A stretch of DNA of 64,000 bases from Ferruginibacter sp. (GCA_025362235.1 JANYGZ010000016.1:1-64000); one strand, 5' to 3'. Counted from the stretch's first letter, positions 54,032-64,000 are shown. Made by a program: numbers and translations. The notes: generated by a model from the letters alone, not told the origin.

Positions 54032-55396
54032 ATGCAAAAATACCTTTTTAAGAACATACATCTTGTTAATGAAGGAAAAATTCAGGCACTCGACCTTTTA
54101 ACAAATGGTGAACGCATTGAAAAAATAGGTTCGCAGCTGGATAATAAACGTGGTGCAATAGAAATAAATTGTGAAGGTAAATTTTTGTTGCCGGGTATTA
54201 TTGACGACCAGGTACATTTTAGGGAACCTGGCCTTACACATAAAGCAACTATCTATACCGAAAGTAAAGCCGCAGTAGCTGGTGGTGTTACCAGTTTTAT
54301 GGAAATGCCCAATACAATACCCAATGCCTTAACAGTAAATTTACTAGAAGATAAATACAATATTGCTGCACAAAGTTCGCTGGCCAATTATTCCTTTTTT
54401 ATGGGCGTTAGTAACACCAATGCAGAAGAAGTATTAAAAGTAAATAAACTAAAAGAATCTATCTGTGGGGTAAAAATTTTTATGGGTGCCAGTACCGGCA
54501 ATATGTTGGTAGATAATTATGGTACATTAGAAAAAATTTTCAGGGAAAGTGAGGTCTTGATTGCTACACATTGTGAAGATGAAAAAATCATTAAAGAAAA
54601 TTATCAGCGCATAAAAAATGAAAAAAGTGTATTGTCAGCAGCAGATCATCCTTTAATAAGAGATGACAATGCCTGTTATGAGTCTTCTTTATCTGCTATA
54701 CAATTAGCAAAAAAATACAATAGCCGCCTGCATATCTTACACATCAGTACCGAAAAAGAATTACAACTGTTCGGCAATATGTTACCCTTAAAAGATAAAC
54801 GAATTACTGCTGAAGTATGTGTACACCATTTACATTTTACAGCATATGATTATGAACGCCTTGGGTATAAAATTAAGTGCAACCCTGCAATTAAAGCTCC
54901 ATACAATAAGGAAGCCCTGTGGAAAGCCTTGCTGGATGACCGTTTGGATGTAATTGCAACAGACCATGCACCGCATTTATTGAGTGAAAAAGAAGGAGAT
55001 TATGAACATGCACATGCCGGCCTGCCATTGGTGCAGCATCCTTTGCTGTTAATGTTGCATTATTACCGGCAGGGCAAAATTTCTTTAGAAAAAATTGTTG
55101 AAAAGATGAGCCATGCAGTGGCTGATTGCTTTAATATAAAAGACAGGGGTTATATACGGGAAGGTTATTTTGCCGACCTTGTAATGGTAGATATGAACTT
55201 ACATACCACCGTTAGTAAGGAAAATATTTTATATAAATGCCGCTGGAGCCCACTAGAAAATTTTACTTTTCCGGCAACCATTACCAATACATTTATAAAT
55301 GGCAACATGGTTTATGGAAATGGGGTGTGGAATGAATCTATAAAGGGGCAAAGGTTAAAATTTGGCCCCTCTAACTCCCCTAAGGGGGAGGACTGA
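54032..55396 (+). CDS. pyrC: dihydroorotase (class I type)
   Basis: The enzyme closes carbamoyl aspartate to dihydroorotate in pyrimidine synthesis. The amidohydrolase core shows DDQVHFREPG (59-67), carbamylated Lys148 (CGVKIFMG), His180 (ATHCEDE), His237 (HILHIST) and Asp311 (ATDHAPH). The first His of the usual HxH pair is Gln60. I recall this substitution as general in Bacteroidota, so the enzyme is probably active. The last residues (GPSNSPKGED) come from a palindromic repeat that overlaps the stop. 454 residues is normal. Confidence 0.92.
   Translation: MQKYLFKNIHLVNEGKIQALDLLTNGERIEKIGSQLDNKRGAIEINCEGKFLLPGIIDDQVHFREPGLTHKATIYTESKAAVAGGVTSFMEMPNTIPNALTVNLLEDKYNIAAQSSLANYSFFMGVSNTNAEEVLKVNKLKESICGVKIFMGASTGNMLVDNYGTLEKIFRESEVLIATHCEDEKIIKENYQRIKNEKSVLSAADHPLIRDDNACYESSLSAIQLAKKYNSRLHILHISTEKELQLFGNMLPLKDKRITAEVCVHHLHFTAYDYERLGYKIKCNPAIKAPYNKEALWKALLDDRLDVIATDHAPHLLSEKEGDYEHAHAGLPLVQHPLLLMLHYYRQGKISLEKIVEKMSHAVADCFNIKDRGYIREGYFADLVMVDMNLHTTVSKENILYKCRWSPLENFTFPATITNTFINGNMVYGNGVWNESIKGQRLKFGPSNSPKGED
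55363..55394. repeat. G/C-rich palindromic repeat at the pyrC end
   Basis: GGCCCCTCTAACTCCCC TAAGGGGGAGGACT starts inside the coding sequence and ends at the stop. It is the reverse complement of the copy at 55513-55542. Together they bracket the 119-bp pyrC-mutS gap. Confidence 0.55.
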
Positions 55397-55512
55397 AATG
55401 CATAGGTTTTATTTTCTAAGAGTATAAGAGTATATATCTGTAGAAAAATAAATAAACAGAACGGCTAGAGCTACTTGATTAATGAATAAACTTCAAATTA
55501 TAATATTCTTCT

Positions 55513-55542
55513 AAGCCTCCCCCGGGGGAGGTTGGAGGGGCT
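55513..55542. repeat. G/C-rich palindromic repeat upstream of the MutS-like gene
   Basis: AGCCTCCCCCGGGGGAGGTT, followed by GGAGGGGCT, is a strong palindrome six bases before the ATG at 55548. It may occlude ribosome binding if transcribed from upstream. Confidence 0.5.
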
Positions 55543-55547
55543 TTTAT

Positions 55548-56864
55548 ATGGAAATAGATAAAACAACACTAGCCGATCTTACCATCTTTAATACAATTGA
55601 AGATATTTCTGTTTTTGATAAACTTAACTTCTGCCGCACTGTGGGAGGACGGGATAAACTGCATGATAATTTCAATAATCCGCTTAACAGCATTGAAGCA
55701 ATAAAGGGAATACAGCAAACCCTGCAAATAATTTTACAAAATTTTGAACAATGGCCTACAGAAATCAGCAATGGTTCGGTACTGATGATTGAAAAATTTT
55801 ACCAGGCCACTATTGATGATATTCCCTCAACTCCAACTATTATTACTGCATACAATTACAAATTTTTTCACAAGCCCGATTTTTCTTTGGTAGAATATTC
55901 TGTTGGCCATGCTTTTGATTTTATTAAGGGCATACAAAAACTGATTTCGCTTTTTTTATCAGAAGATGCTCCGCCCCCCCTATATAAAATTTTATTTACT
56001 GCCCGGCAGGTCATAAACAATCAACAATTTTCTATAATTGAAAAAAATAAAAAATCTTCAGATCTTACTATCGTTGAGCAATTGCAATTAGGGCGGTTTC
56101 TACGGTATCAATACAAAAGAAATATGCTGGACCTGATGGATATTTATTCGCAGTTAGACGCCTGGTATGGCATGGCACTGGCTATAAAAAAGTACGGCCT
56201 GCATTTCCCGGAATTTATAAATAGCGATAAACCCTTGCTGCACGCAAAGGGTCTATACCATTTATTATTACCACAGCCGGTAGCCTATGATGTCATATTG
56301 AATCCGAAATGTAATTTCCAGTTTTTAACCGGAGCTAATATGGCAGGCAAAAGTACTTTTATTAAGTCTGTGGGTACTGTAGTTTTTTTAGCCCATCTTG
56401 GTATGGGAGTACCTGTACAACAAATGCAGCTCAGTTTATTTGATGGCATATTAAGCAATATCAATGTGACTGATAATTTAGTAAAAGGGGAAAGCTATTT
56501 TTATAACGAAGTACAACGCATAAAATCTACCGTTACAAAAATTTCTGATAACAGGAAATGGCTTGTATTGATTGATGAATTGTTTAAGGGCACTAATGTA
56601 GAGGATGCCATGAAATGTTCCAGTACAGTAATTGAAGGCTTGCTAAAAATATCCAACTCACTTTTTATCCTCAGTACACACCTATATGAAATAGGCGAAG
56701 CATTAAAAAGATACCCCAACATTAGTTTCAATTATTTTGAAACCGAAGTAAAAAATGAACAGCTTCTATTTAGCTACCAATTAAAACAAGGCATTAGCAA
56801 CGACCGGCTTGGTTATCTTATTTTAAAGAATGAAGGTGTAGTAGATATGCTTCAAAAATTGTAA
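55548..56864 (+). CDS. MutS-like ATPase without mismatch-recognition domain
   Basis: The 438-residue product has the C-terminal ATPase of the MutS family: TGANMAGKSTFIKSVG (Walker A, near 265), LVLIDELFKGTNVEDA (Walker B), ILSTHLYE and a long helical lever (about 60-235). It lacks the mismatch-binding (domain I) and connector regions of MutS, and is shorter than MutS2, with no Smr domain. Bacteroidota carry such shorter paralogues of unknown role. It follows pyrC on the same strand. Confidence 0.88.
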   Translation: MEIDKTTLADLTIFNTIEDISVFDKLNFCRTVGGRDKLHDNFNNPLNSIEAIKGIQQTLQIILQNFEQWPTEISNGSVLMIEKFYQATIDDIPSTPTIITAYNYKFFHKPDFSLVEYSVGHAFDFIKGIQKLISLFLSEDAPPPLYKILFTARQVINNQQFSIIEKNKKSSDLTIVEQLQLGRFLRYQYKRNMLDLMDIYSQLDAWYGMALAIKKYGLHFPEFINSDKPLLHAKGLYHLLLPQPVAYDVILNPKCNFQFLTGANMAGKSTFIKSVGTVVFLAHLGMGVPVQQMQLSLFDGILSNINVTDNLVKGESYFYNEVQRIKSTVTKISDNRKWLVLIDELFKGTNVEDAMKCSSTVIEGLLKISNSLFILSTHLYEIGEALKRYPNISFNYFETEVKNEQLLFSYQLKQGISNDRLGYLILKNEGVVDMLQKL

Positions 56865-56977
56865 CACTATAGTCATCCTTATTTTGCCAACAGTTTAAAT
56901 TTGTGGCCGCTTATTCCTTAATCAATGTAAATTTGCTGTTTCGCATTTATATATACAAATACAAACGGTTTTACATT

Positions 56978-58777
56978 ATGAATTTTTTGAGGATATTTAA
57001 ATACGTCCGCATACCCTTAGACAGGCTGTCACTTTATCTTTTTTACACCATTTTAGGGATACTGTTTTCACTGATTTCAATTAATGCACTGGCGCCATTT
57101 ATGAATATCATTTTTAAGGCTGATAGCGGCATCCCCACAGTGCAACCAAAATCAATGGGTAGGTTCAGCGATTTTTTTGAGTTATTGATAAAAAATCATG
57201 GCCCCCTGTATGCCCTTGGGATCATTTGCCTTTTAATGATTGCTTCCATACTTTTAAAAAACATATTTGTTTACCTGTCATTATATGTATCTACCCCATT
57301 GCGTAGTAAAATATTAGCCGACTTCAGGCTACGTTTGTATACCAAAATTTTGCAATTACCCGTAAGTTTTTTTACAGAGCAAAAAAAGGGAGATTTAATG
57401 AGCCGTATGATTGGAGATATTGCAGAAGTGCAGGGTTCCATATTTACAGCATTGGAAGGATTGGTGAAAGACCCCTTGCTTATTATTGCATTTTTGGTTT
57501 CAATGATCATACTAAGCCCGCAATTATCTTTGTGCCTGCTAATCTTTTTACCCCTAACAGCATTTTTAATAGGAAAAATAAGCAAGCGTTTAAAAAAACA
57601 ATCCTCTGCCTATTCGCAGGCAAATGGCGAAAACCTAGCGCATGTAGAAGAAACATTGGGGAGCATTAAAGTTATAAAAGCATTTACTGCCGAAGAAAGG
57701 ATGTTGCATAAATTCAGCACGGGCAATGATAAATTATTTGCAATGTTGAATAAAATGACTCTTCGCCGCGATCTTGCCAGTCCTGTTACAGAAGTATTGG
57801 GCGTAGCGGTACTTTGCGTTATCCTGTATATTGGCGGCAGGCTTGTTTTTAGTGCGGGCAACCAGCTTACAGGAGGCGACCTGATGGCATTTATCATATT
57901 ATTTGCCATGATCATTAATCCTGCAAAAAACCTATCCACTACCATATCAAATATGCAAAGGGGAATGGGTGCTGTAGAAAGGATTGAAGAAGTACTAAAT
58001 GCCCCTTTGCAGGTAGAAGATAAACCAGGTGCTGTTGTTTTAACCGGATTTAACGAACGTATCGAATTTAAAAATGTAAGTTTTAATTACGAGGAAAATG
58101 CTATTTTAAAAAATATAAGTTTTGTAATTGAAAAAGGAAAAACTGTGGCATTGGTTGGTTCATCTGGCGCCGGCAAGTCTACCCTTGCCGACCTTATCCC
58201 AAGGTTTCATGATGTAAAAGAGGGAGCCATCCTTATTGATGGGGTAAACATAAAAGATTTTACCATTCAATCGCTGCGAAAACAAATGAGCATTGTAACA
58301 CAGGAAGCTATTTTATTTAATGATACCATTGCCAACAATATTGCTCTGGGTAAAATTGATGCCACGCCGGAAGAAATACAGAAGGCCGCATCTATTGCAA
58401 ATGCACACAAATTCATATTGCATAAAGAAGAAGGTTATGATACCAATATTGGCGACAGGGGAATGAAACTAAGTGGAGGCGAACGCCAGCGTGTAACCAT
58501 TGCCAGGGCTGTATTACAAAACCCACCGATACTTATCCTCGATGAAGCTACCTCTTCTTTAGACACAGAAAGTGAACGACTCGTACAGGATGCTATTGTA
58601 AACCTGATGCAGGACAGAACATCTTTAGTGATAGCTCACCGTCTTAGCACCATCCGTAATGCAGATGAAATTATTGTATTACAAAAGGGCGAGATAATAG
58701 AAAAAGGAACTCACGATTCTTTAATTGAACAAAATGGTTTTTATAAAAAACTGGTCGAGATGCAGGAGATAAAATAA
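56978..58777 (+). CDS. ABC transporter, MsbA-like lipid/drug exporter
   Basis: The half-transporter has an N-terminal membrane domain (six helices, about 20-320) and a C-terminal ATPase: VGSSGAGKSTLADLIPRF (Walker A), LSGGERQRVTIARA (signature), ILILDEATSSLD (Walker B) and IAHRLST (H-loop). It acts as a homodimer in the inner membrane. The frame extends upstream to a GTG at 56903, adding 25 residues; the ATG at 56978 fits better (MNFLRIFKYVRI). The substrate could be lipid A precursor, as for MsbA, or another amphiphile. Confidence 0.92.
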   Translation: MNFLRIFKYVRIPLDRLSLYLFYTILGILFSLISINALAPFMNIIFKADSGIPTVQPKSMGRFSDFFELLIKNHGPLYALGIICLLMIASILLKNIFVYLSLYVSTPLRSKILADFRLRLYTKILQLPVSFFTEQKKGDLMSRMIGDIAEVQGSIFTALEGLVKDPLLIIAFLVSMIILSPQLSLCLLIFLPLTAFLIGKISKRLKKQSSAYSQANGENLAHVEETLGSIKVIKAFTAEERMLHKFSTGNDKLFAMLNKMTLRRDLASPVTEVLGVAVLCVILYIGGRLVFSAGNQLTGGDLMAFIILFAMIINPAKNLSTTISNMQRGMGAVERIEEVLNAPLQVEDKPGAVVLTGFNERIEFKNVSFNYEENAILKNISFVIEKGKTVALVGSSGAGKSTLADLIPRFHDVKEGAILIDGVNIKDFTIQSLRKQMSIVTQEAILFNDTIANNIALGKIDATPEEIQKAASIANAHKFILHKEEGYDTNIGDRGMKLSGGERQRVTIARAVLQNPPILILDEATSSLDTESERLVQDAIVNLMQDRTSLVIAHRLSTIRNADEIIVLQKGEIIEKGTHDSLIEQNGFYKKLVEMQEIK

Positions 58778-58929
58778 ATTTTTTTCTTATTTTACTATTA
58801 TCCTAAGGCCCAGCAAAAACAATTTATTTTAACAACTTGCTTTAATGTTTCTTTAACTCTTTTTTAGAAAAGGAATATTTATCCTGCAAATAAATGATAT
58901 GCACTTTTATTCCTCAAACCAATAGTACA

Positions 58930-61356
58930 ATGAGTAGCAAAAAATACAATTTTCATTCTTTATATATCGCTTTGTTGATTGCGCTGATATTTTTATTCCA
59001 AGAGTTTGCCAATGCACAATCAAATAAATTTATACTGAATGATGCAATTAGCAGCCTGCCATACATTGAAGGGAAAAAGCAAAATGCAGATTATCTCTAT
59101 GCTACTGCAGGTAACAGGTTGTACTGTATTGGTAACCAGGCTGGTGCTTTTCCAGAGGTAGGTTTTCATGTGCCGGGCGAAATGGGTGGCATCTGGCAGC
59201 AACCGATAAAACTAATGGATGGCTTTGGTTTTACTATAAAAGATATACCTGCAAATAAAACCTTTATACCTGCCTGCGATAATTTTATAGCATATTCATT
59301 TGCAACAAAATTTCAATATTCAATCCCCGGTCAGGATATAACTATCGTACAAACACAATTTGTTCCGGATAATTTACCGTTATTGGTGGTGGAATATAAA
59401 ATTAAAAATAATTCTTCCCAACACAGGCAATTGGAATTCGATCTAAATGCAAATATTAACCTGATGCCTGTGTGGCTTTCTGAACGAATTGGCATTACTG
59501 ATGGTGCAGACAAATTTGAATCCTTCAACAGCATCACTCATGTTTTATTTTTTAAGGATGAAATCAACCCATGGTATGCAGCTATTGGTTTTGAAAACAG
59601 CCAGGCACACTTTAAAGAAACACAAAAATCAAAGTATAAAGGAAAAGGAATAACAGGTGTGGTTACACTGCAATGTGATTTAGCCGCAGGTGCCAGCCAG
59701 TATTTTCGTTTTTATATTTCGGGCTCAGAGAATGGCAGGAATGAAATAGTAAAAAATATATCGCTTGTAAAAAGCCAGTTAGCTGGTTTATTTGCTGAAA
59801 AGAAAAAACGATACAATACCATTGAAGAAACGGCTCAAGTTACTGTGCCTGATGCATTGGTACAAACAGGATATACCTGGGGCAAGTACGCAACAGACTG
59901 GCTGCAAAGAGATGTCCCAGGTTTAGGAAAAGGATTAAGTGCAGGGCTGCCAGATTACCCATGGTTTTTTAGTAACGACCAGGCCAGTACATTTGGCGCC
60001 TTAACAGGTACTATGCCACCGCAACTTTTTTATAATTCATTCAAGATGCTAAAAAGTATTTCAGATAAAGTGAATAGCAGCAGCGGGCAAATTCTTCATG
60101 AAGTATCTACCAACGGTGAAGTGTATAACAAAGGAAACATGCAGGAATCACAGTTACATATTATTACTGCCTGGCAAATATTCAAGTGGACAGGCAATTT
60201 GCAATTTTTAAAAGAAAATTATGCTTATGCAAAAAAAACGTGGAACTGGTTACAACAACATGATACCAACCATAATGGTTATATAGAAGGATATGGTGGG
60301 GTGGAAATAGAAGGATTAAATGATGAGATGCTGGATGTACAAATAAATACTTACCAGTTTTTAGACGTATTAAGCCAAATGGCAGCATTATTTGGAGATA
60401 GGGAAAAAGCGAAGGAATACGCAGTAAAAGCTGTCGCTTTAAAAGATAAGATCAACAAAGAATGGTGGGTGGAAAACGAAAGTTGTTATGCAGATTTTCT
60501 TACTAATAAAGAAAAGGCATTACAACTTATTAATAATGCACTGCAAAAAAGAGTGACCCCTGAAAGAAATAAATGGGCGCAGCTTAAATTGAATGAGCTC
60601 AAAACTTCCGTTATCAATAATACTTATCCCTACAATGGATATTTGGTTTATTACAACGGTGGTATGCTTGAGCCAGTAACTGCAGGAATGACCGATACGG
60701 CAAGGGCATTGCAAATACTTAAACGTGTCTCTTTTTTCACCAATAAATTTGGTTCGTACATTACAGGAATTGAACGCCCTGATGATGTAAGCATTGATGA
60801 ACGGCCTTTTCAAAAAGACACCAGCTTTACTTACAACCGGGCAGTAATGCCTGCTGCTACTTCCGGTTTAATACAGGCTGCAGCACGTTATGGAATGCCA
60901 GACACTGCATTGATGTATATGCACAAAATGCTAAACACATTTAGCTATGCCACCCCCGGAACTACATATGAAGTAGCGCCGGATTATGGTATGTTTGTAC
61001 AGGCATGGAATATAAGTTGTCTTAACATCCCATTAATTCAATATTTCTTCGGAGTAAATCCTGATGCTTATAAAAAAGAAATTACCATACACCTGCAAAT
61101 GCCTTCAACCTGGAAAGAGGCTTCTTTAAAAAATTTGCTTGTTGGCAATACAAAACTTTCTATTGAGTATAAAGAAGAAAACAATATTGTTAACTGTACT
61201 ATTCAATCATCAGAACCCGGATGGAAAATACATTTTGTAACGGATGCACAAAACCAAATAATTGATGTTAATAATAAAGCTATAAAACCTGGTAAACAAT
61301 TGATTGAATTAACCGTCACAAAAAATACATTAAAATATAAGCTGGATAAAAAGTGA
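58930..61356 (+). CDS. secreted six-hairpin glycosidase (glycogen-debranching-like)
   Basis: The product (808 residues from ATG 58930) has a signal peptide (about 5-32), an N-terminal beta-sandwich domain, and an (alpha/alpha)6 catalytic domain from about residue 300. WGKYATDWLQRDVPG, GLPDYPWFFSNDQASTFGAL and the later DEMLDVQINTYQFL resemble amylo-alpha-1,6-glucosidase/GH15-like proteins. The acidic residues in FFSNDQ and EGLNDE are probable catalytic residues. A specific substrate cannot be given. An upstream in-frame ATG at 58894 would add 12 residues. Confidence 0.8.
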   Translation: MSSKKYNFHSLYIALLIALIFLFQEFANAQSNKFILNDAISSLPYIEGKKQNADYLYATAGNRLYCIGNQAGAFPEVGFHVPGEMGGIWQQPIKLMDGFGFTIKDIPANKTFIPACDNFIAYSFATKFQYSIPGQDITIVQTQFVPDNLPLLVVEYKIKNNSSQHRQLEFDLNANINLMPVWLSERIGITDGADKFESFNSITHVLFFKDEINPWYAAIGFENSQAHFKETQKSKYKGKGITGVVTLQCDLAAGASQYFRFYISGSENGRNEIVKNISLVKSQLAGLFAEKKKRYNTIEETAQVTVPDALVQTGYTWGKYATDWLQRDVPGLGKGLSAGLPDYPWFFSNDQASTFGALTGTMPPQLFYNSFKMLKSISDKVNSSSGQILHEVSTNGEVYNKGNMQESQLHIITAWQIFKWTGNLQFLKENYAYAKKTWNWLQQHDTNHNGYIEGYGGVEIEGLNDEMLDVQINTYQFLDVLSQMAALFGDREKAKEYAVKAVALKDKINKEWWVENESCYADFLTNKEKALQLINNALQKRVTPERNKWAQLKLNELKTSVINNTYPYNGYLVYYNGGMLEPVTAGMTDTARALQILKRVSFFTNKFGSYITGIERPDDVSIDERPFQKDTSFTYNRAVMPAATSGLIQAAARYGMPDTALMYMHKMLNTFSYATPGTTYEVAPDYGMFVQAWNISCLNIPLIQYFFGVNPDAYKKEITIHLQMPSTWKEASLKNLLVGNTKLSIEYKEENNIVNCTIQSSEPGWKIHFVTDAQNQIIDVNNKAIKPGKQLIELTVTKNTLKYKLDKK

Positions 61357-61516
61357 GCATAATGTTATGTTCTTTAAATATTGCAACTTCTAAATGCGAT
61401 ATTATTTATATTTATTTTTCTAAATTCTTTGTGTAATTCCAAATAAGTAGCCCTAAAAAAAATGGATTGCTTATCTTTCATAGGCTTTTTAAATCAACTT
61501 TTAATCATTCATCCCC

Positions 61517-63064
61517 ATGCTGGTAAAAACTTACGGCAGTGCAGTATATGGCGTAGAAGCTATCACCATCGCTGTGGAGGTAAATATTAATAACCAGGGC
61601 AAATCAGATGCAATTATTGTTGGCCTTCCCGATGGCGCTGTTAAAGAGAGTTTATTAAGGGTAGAAAGTGCCATAAAAGACAATGGTTATTTTATGCCCC
61701 GTACAAGGCTGATAGTAAATTTAGCCCCGGCGGATATCCGAAAAAGTGGTACTGCATTTGATTTACCCATTGCAATGGGTACATTGGGCGCCAGCGAACA
61801 ACTTATAAACCCTGAAAAACTAACAGACTACGTCATCATGGGCGAATTGAGTCTGGATGGAACTGTAAGATCTATAAAAGGAGCATTACCCATCGCCATA
61901 CAGGCACGTAAAGAAAATTTTAAAGGACTGATTGTACCAAAGCAAAATGCCCGTGAAGCCGCTATGGTAAATAACCTTTTAGTATATGGTGTTGGCCATT
62001 TAAATGAAGTGATTGATTTTTTTAAAGATGAAACCAGTATACAACCCACTTACGTAAACACCAGGGAAGAGTTTGCCTATGCGCAAAGCGATTTTGATAT
62101 TGATTTTTGTGATGTAAAGGGGCAGGAAAATATTAAACGTGCTTTGGAAATTGCAGCAGCCGGCGGCCACAACGCTATTTTAATTGGCCCGCCCGGAGCC
62201 GGAAAAACCATGCTGGCAAAGCGTTTACCAACTATACTTCCTCCGTTGTCTTTACAGGAAGCATTGGAAACTACAAAAATCCACAGCGTGGCGGGTAAAT
62301 TGCCCGAGAATGCTACACTTATTTCTAAACGGCCTTACCGTTCGCCGCATCATACCATTTCTGATGTTGCATTGGTTGGCGGTGGCACCAATCCGCAACC
62401 CGGCGAAATTTCGCTGGCGCATAACGGGGTATTATTTTTAGACGAATTACCCGAGTTTAAAAGAACAGTACTGGAAGTAATGCGCCAACCCATGGAAGAA
62501 AGAAAAGTAACTATTTCAAGGGCAAAAATAGCATTGGAATTTCCAGCAAGTTTTATGCTCATCGCTTCTATGAACCCCTGCCCCTGCGGATATTTCAACC
62601 ACCCTGATAAACAATGCACCTGTCCACCAGGCGCTGTACAAAAATACCTGAATAAAATTTCCGGCCCATTGCTGGACAGGATAGACCTCCACGTAGAGGT
62701 AACTCCTGTTGCTTTTAGTGAACTTTCTTCTACACAGCAATTTGAAAAAAGTGAGCGTATAAGGGAAAGGGTTATTAAGGCAAGAGAAATACAGGCAGAA
62801 AGATATAAGGATAATGAAGGTGTTTATTCCAATGCACAAATGAGCAGTAAAATGCTCAAAGAAATTTGTGTAATCAATACTGCCAGCCAAAACCTGCTGA
62901 AGATTGCTATGGAAAAATTAAATTTATCTGCTCGTGCATACGACAGAATTTTAAAAGTAAGCAGAACCATTGCTGACCTTGCCGGAAGTGCAGATATTAA
63001 ATCTGAACATTTAGCAGAAGCAATTCAATATAGAAGTTTAGACAGGGAAGGATGGGGTGGTTAA
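61517..63064 (+). CDS. YifB/ComM family Mg-chelatase-like AAA+ ATPase
   Basis: The 515-residue product has an N-terminal Lon-like domain (about 1-165, with the PDGAVKESLLRVESAI and APADIRKSGTAFDL strings), an AAA+ Walker A (LIGPPGAGKTML, near 223), LFLDELPEF (Walker B), MNPCPCGY, and a C-terminal helicase-like region. ComM is a branch-migration helicase in natural transformation; related YifB proteins are widespread. ATG at 61517. Confidence 0.94.
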   Translation: MLVKTYGSAVYGVEAITIAVEVNINNQGKSDAIIVGLPDGAVKESLLRVESAIKDNGYFMPRTRLIVNLAPADIRKSGTAFDLPIAMGTLGASEQLINPEKLTDYVIMGELSLDGTVRSIKGALPIAIQARKENFKGLIVPKQNAREAAMVNNLLVYGVGHLNEVIDFFKDETSIQPTYVNTREEFAYAQSDFDIDFCDVKGQENIKRALEIAAAGGHNAILIGPPGAGKTMLAKRLPTILPPLSLQEALETTKIHSVAGKLPENATLISKRPYRSPHHTISDVALVGGGTNPQPGEISLAHNGVLFLDELPEFKRTVLEVMRQPMEERKVTISRAKIALEFPASFMLIASMNPCPCGYFNHPDKQCTCPPGAVQKYLNKISGPLLDRIDLHVEVTPVAFSELSSTQQFEKSERIRERVIKAREIQAERYKDNEGVYSNAQMSSKMLKEICVINTASQNLLKIAMEKLNLSARAYDRILKVSRTIADLAGSADIKSEHLAEAIQYRSLDREGWGG

Positions 63065-63140
63065 TTCAAAAATATTTGAATTGAATTGCTTAATTTCAAC
63101 CATCATTTCATAACAACAAATAATTACTTATTAAAAAACA

Positions 63141-64000
63141 ATGACCACAGCCTGCATTATTTGTAACAATACAACAAACAATACAACTTTTGTTGTAAAA
63201 GAATTACAACTTGGCTTAGGCGATATCTTTAATTATCAGCAATGCGGTAGCTGCGGTTCCTTGCAATTACAAGATATTCCTTCAGACCTCGGTAAATACT
63301 ATCCTAACAACAATTATTACTCATTTAACATGGGCATAACAGGAATCCCAAAAAAAGATAGGTTTCGTAAAATACAGTCAGATTATTTATTGTTTAATAA
63401 AAATAAAATTGCAGGCAGTTTATTTACCATTGGATTTAAAATGCCGCTTCACTATCATTGGATTAAAAATACCGGTACAAAATATACTGATTCAATCCTG
63501 GATATTGGATCAGGCAACGGCAGTTTGTTATCCACTCTTTCAAGAACCGGATTTACCAATCTGACAGGTATTGATCCATTTATTGCCGAAAGCAAAAACT
63601 ATGGCCCCGTAAAGATTTTAAAAATGGAGGTTTTTGATGTAAGCGAACAATATCATCTTGTTATGATGCATCATTCACTGGAGCATATGTTTGAACCCAA
63701 AAAGGTTTTACAACACTTAAAAAATATAATAAAGCCGGGTGGGGAACTTTTAATTCGGATTCCTGTAATGGGTAATTATGGCTGGAAAAAATATGGTATT
63801 TGCTGGAGCGGTTTAGATGCACCACGGCATATATTTATCCCTACTGAAAAAGCGTTAGGAATGATGTTTGAGGAAGCTGGCTTTGAAATAGAACGTTTTG
63901 AATATGACAGCAATGATTATATTATCTGGAGTAGTGAACAATATCTTCAAGGAATGCCTTTGCAGGATCCTAAAAGTTACATGATCAATCCTAAAGCAAG
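63141..64000 (+). CDS. class I SAM methyltransferase, 3' end cut by the window
   Basis: The frame from ATG 63141 is open to the edge (286 codons). An N-terminal zinc-ribbon-like pair (CIIC, then CGSC about 30 residues later) is followed by the SAM loop ILDIGSGNGSLL and MHHSLEHMFEPKKVL, then IIKPGGELLIRIP. This combination is typical of methyltransferases in sugar or polysaccharide pathways, but the substrate is unknown. Confidence 0.85.
   Translation, partial: MTTACIICNNTTNNTTFVVKELQLGLGDIFNYQQCGSCGSLQLQDIPSDLGKYYPNNNYYSFNMGITGIPKKDRFRKIQSDYLLFNKNKIAGSLFTIGFKMPLHYHWIKNTGTKYTDSILDIGSGNGSLLSTLSRTGFTNLTGIDPFIAESKNYGPVKILKMEVFDVSEQYHLVMMHHSLEHMFEPKKVLQHLKNIIKPGGELLIRIPVMGNYGWKKYGICWSGLDAPRHIFIPTEKALGMMFEEAGFEIERFEYDSNDYIIWSSEQYLQGMPLQDPKSYMINPKA

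Overview
The window looks like a chromosomal segment of an AT-rich Bacteroidota, most like the Chitinophagaceae. The evidence is TAnnTTTG-type promoters, a type IX secretion gene (porT) beside menG/ubiE, a C-terminal T9SS sorting domain, atpD-atpC split from the rest of the ATP synthase genes, a class I dihydroorotase with a Gln in place of the first metal-ligand His, and the gene order of the division cluster. No rRNA, tRNA, CRISPR array, transposase or phage module was seen.

Region 1 (1-11.7 kb) is accessory DNA. Six plus-strand copies of a 110-210 bp repeat separate a row of unrelated genes: a hypothetical gene, a gene-free module, a PAS histidine kinase, a membrane-anchored hypothetical, a large MacB/FtsX-type permease, a hypothetical and a frameshifted small membrane protein. 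Each repeat has inverted arms. Each module between repeats begins and ends with its own private inverted repeat, for example GTAAGCTGC...GCAGCTTAC and GTTATAGGC...GCCTATAAC. That is what integron gene cassettes with attC sites look like. A seventh copy lies on the minus strand and belongs to a one-gene module inserted about 25 bp downstream of the ftsZ stop codon. No integrase is present, so this is an integron-like cassette array (CALIN-like) in a phylum where such arrays are rarely described. A tandem ABC ATPase gene sits between the two orientations.

Region 2 (11.7-29.5 kb, all minus strand) is a complete dcw division and cell-wall cluster: mraZ, rsmH, ftsL-like, ftsI (with PASTA), murE (DNPR, meso-DAP type), mraY, murD, ftsW, murG, murC, ftsQ, ftsA, ftsZ. 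murF and ddl are not in it. Three contiguous 10-bp repeats carrying GTG upstream of mraZ look like a MraZ autoregulatory operator. G/C-rich palindromic repeats sit at several gene ends and even inside coding sequence.

Region 3 (29.5-64 kb) is housekeeping and exported functions: a retropepsin-like protease, an orphan histidine kinase, YqgE, an acyltransferase, a GH31 plus PF10091/GH144-like glycosidase pair, atpD-atpC, a membrane endonuclease/phosphatase-fold protein, dnaX, the pyruvate dehydrogenase E2, a DCC protein, a cyanophycinase-like peptidase, a CoA-binding protein, a T9SS-exported metzincin, a YkuK-like protein, engB, menG-porT, an outer-membrane barrel, dihydroorotase, a MutS-like ATPase, an MsbA-like exporter, a secreted six-hairpin glycosidase, a YifB/ComM ATPase and a truncated methyltransferase. 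Several of these genes have a TAnnTTTG box only 4-7 nt upstream of ATG, suggesting leaderless mRNAs.
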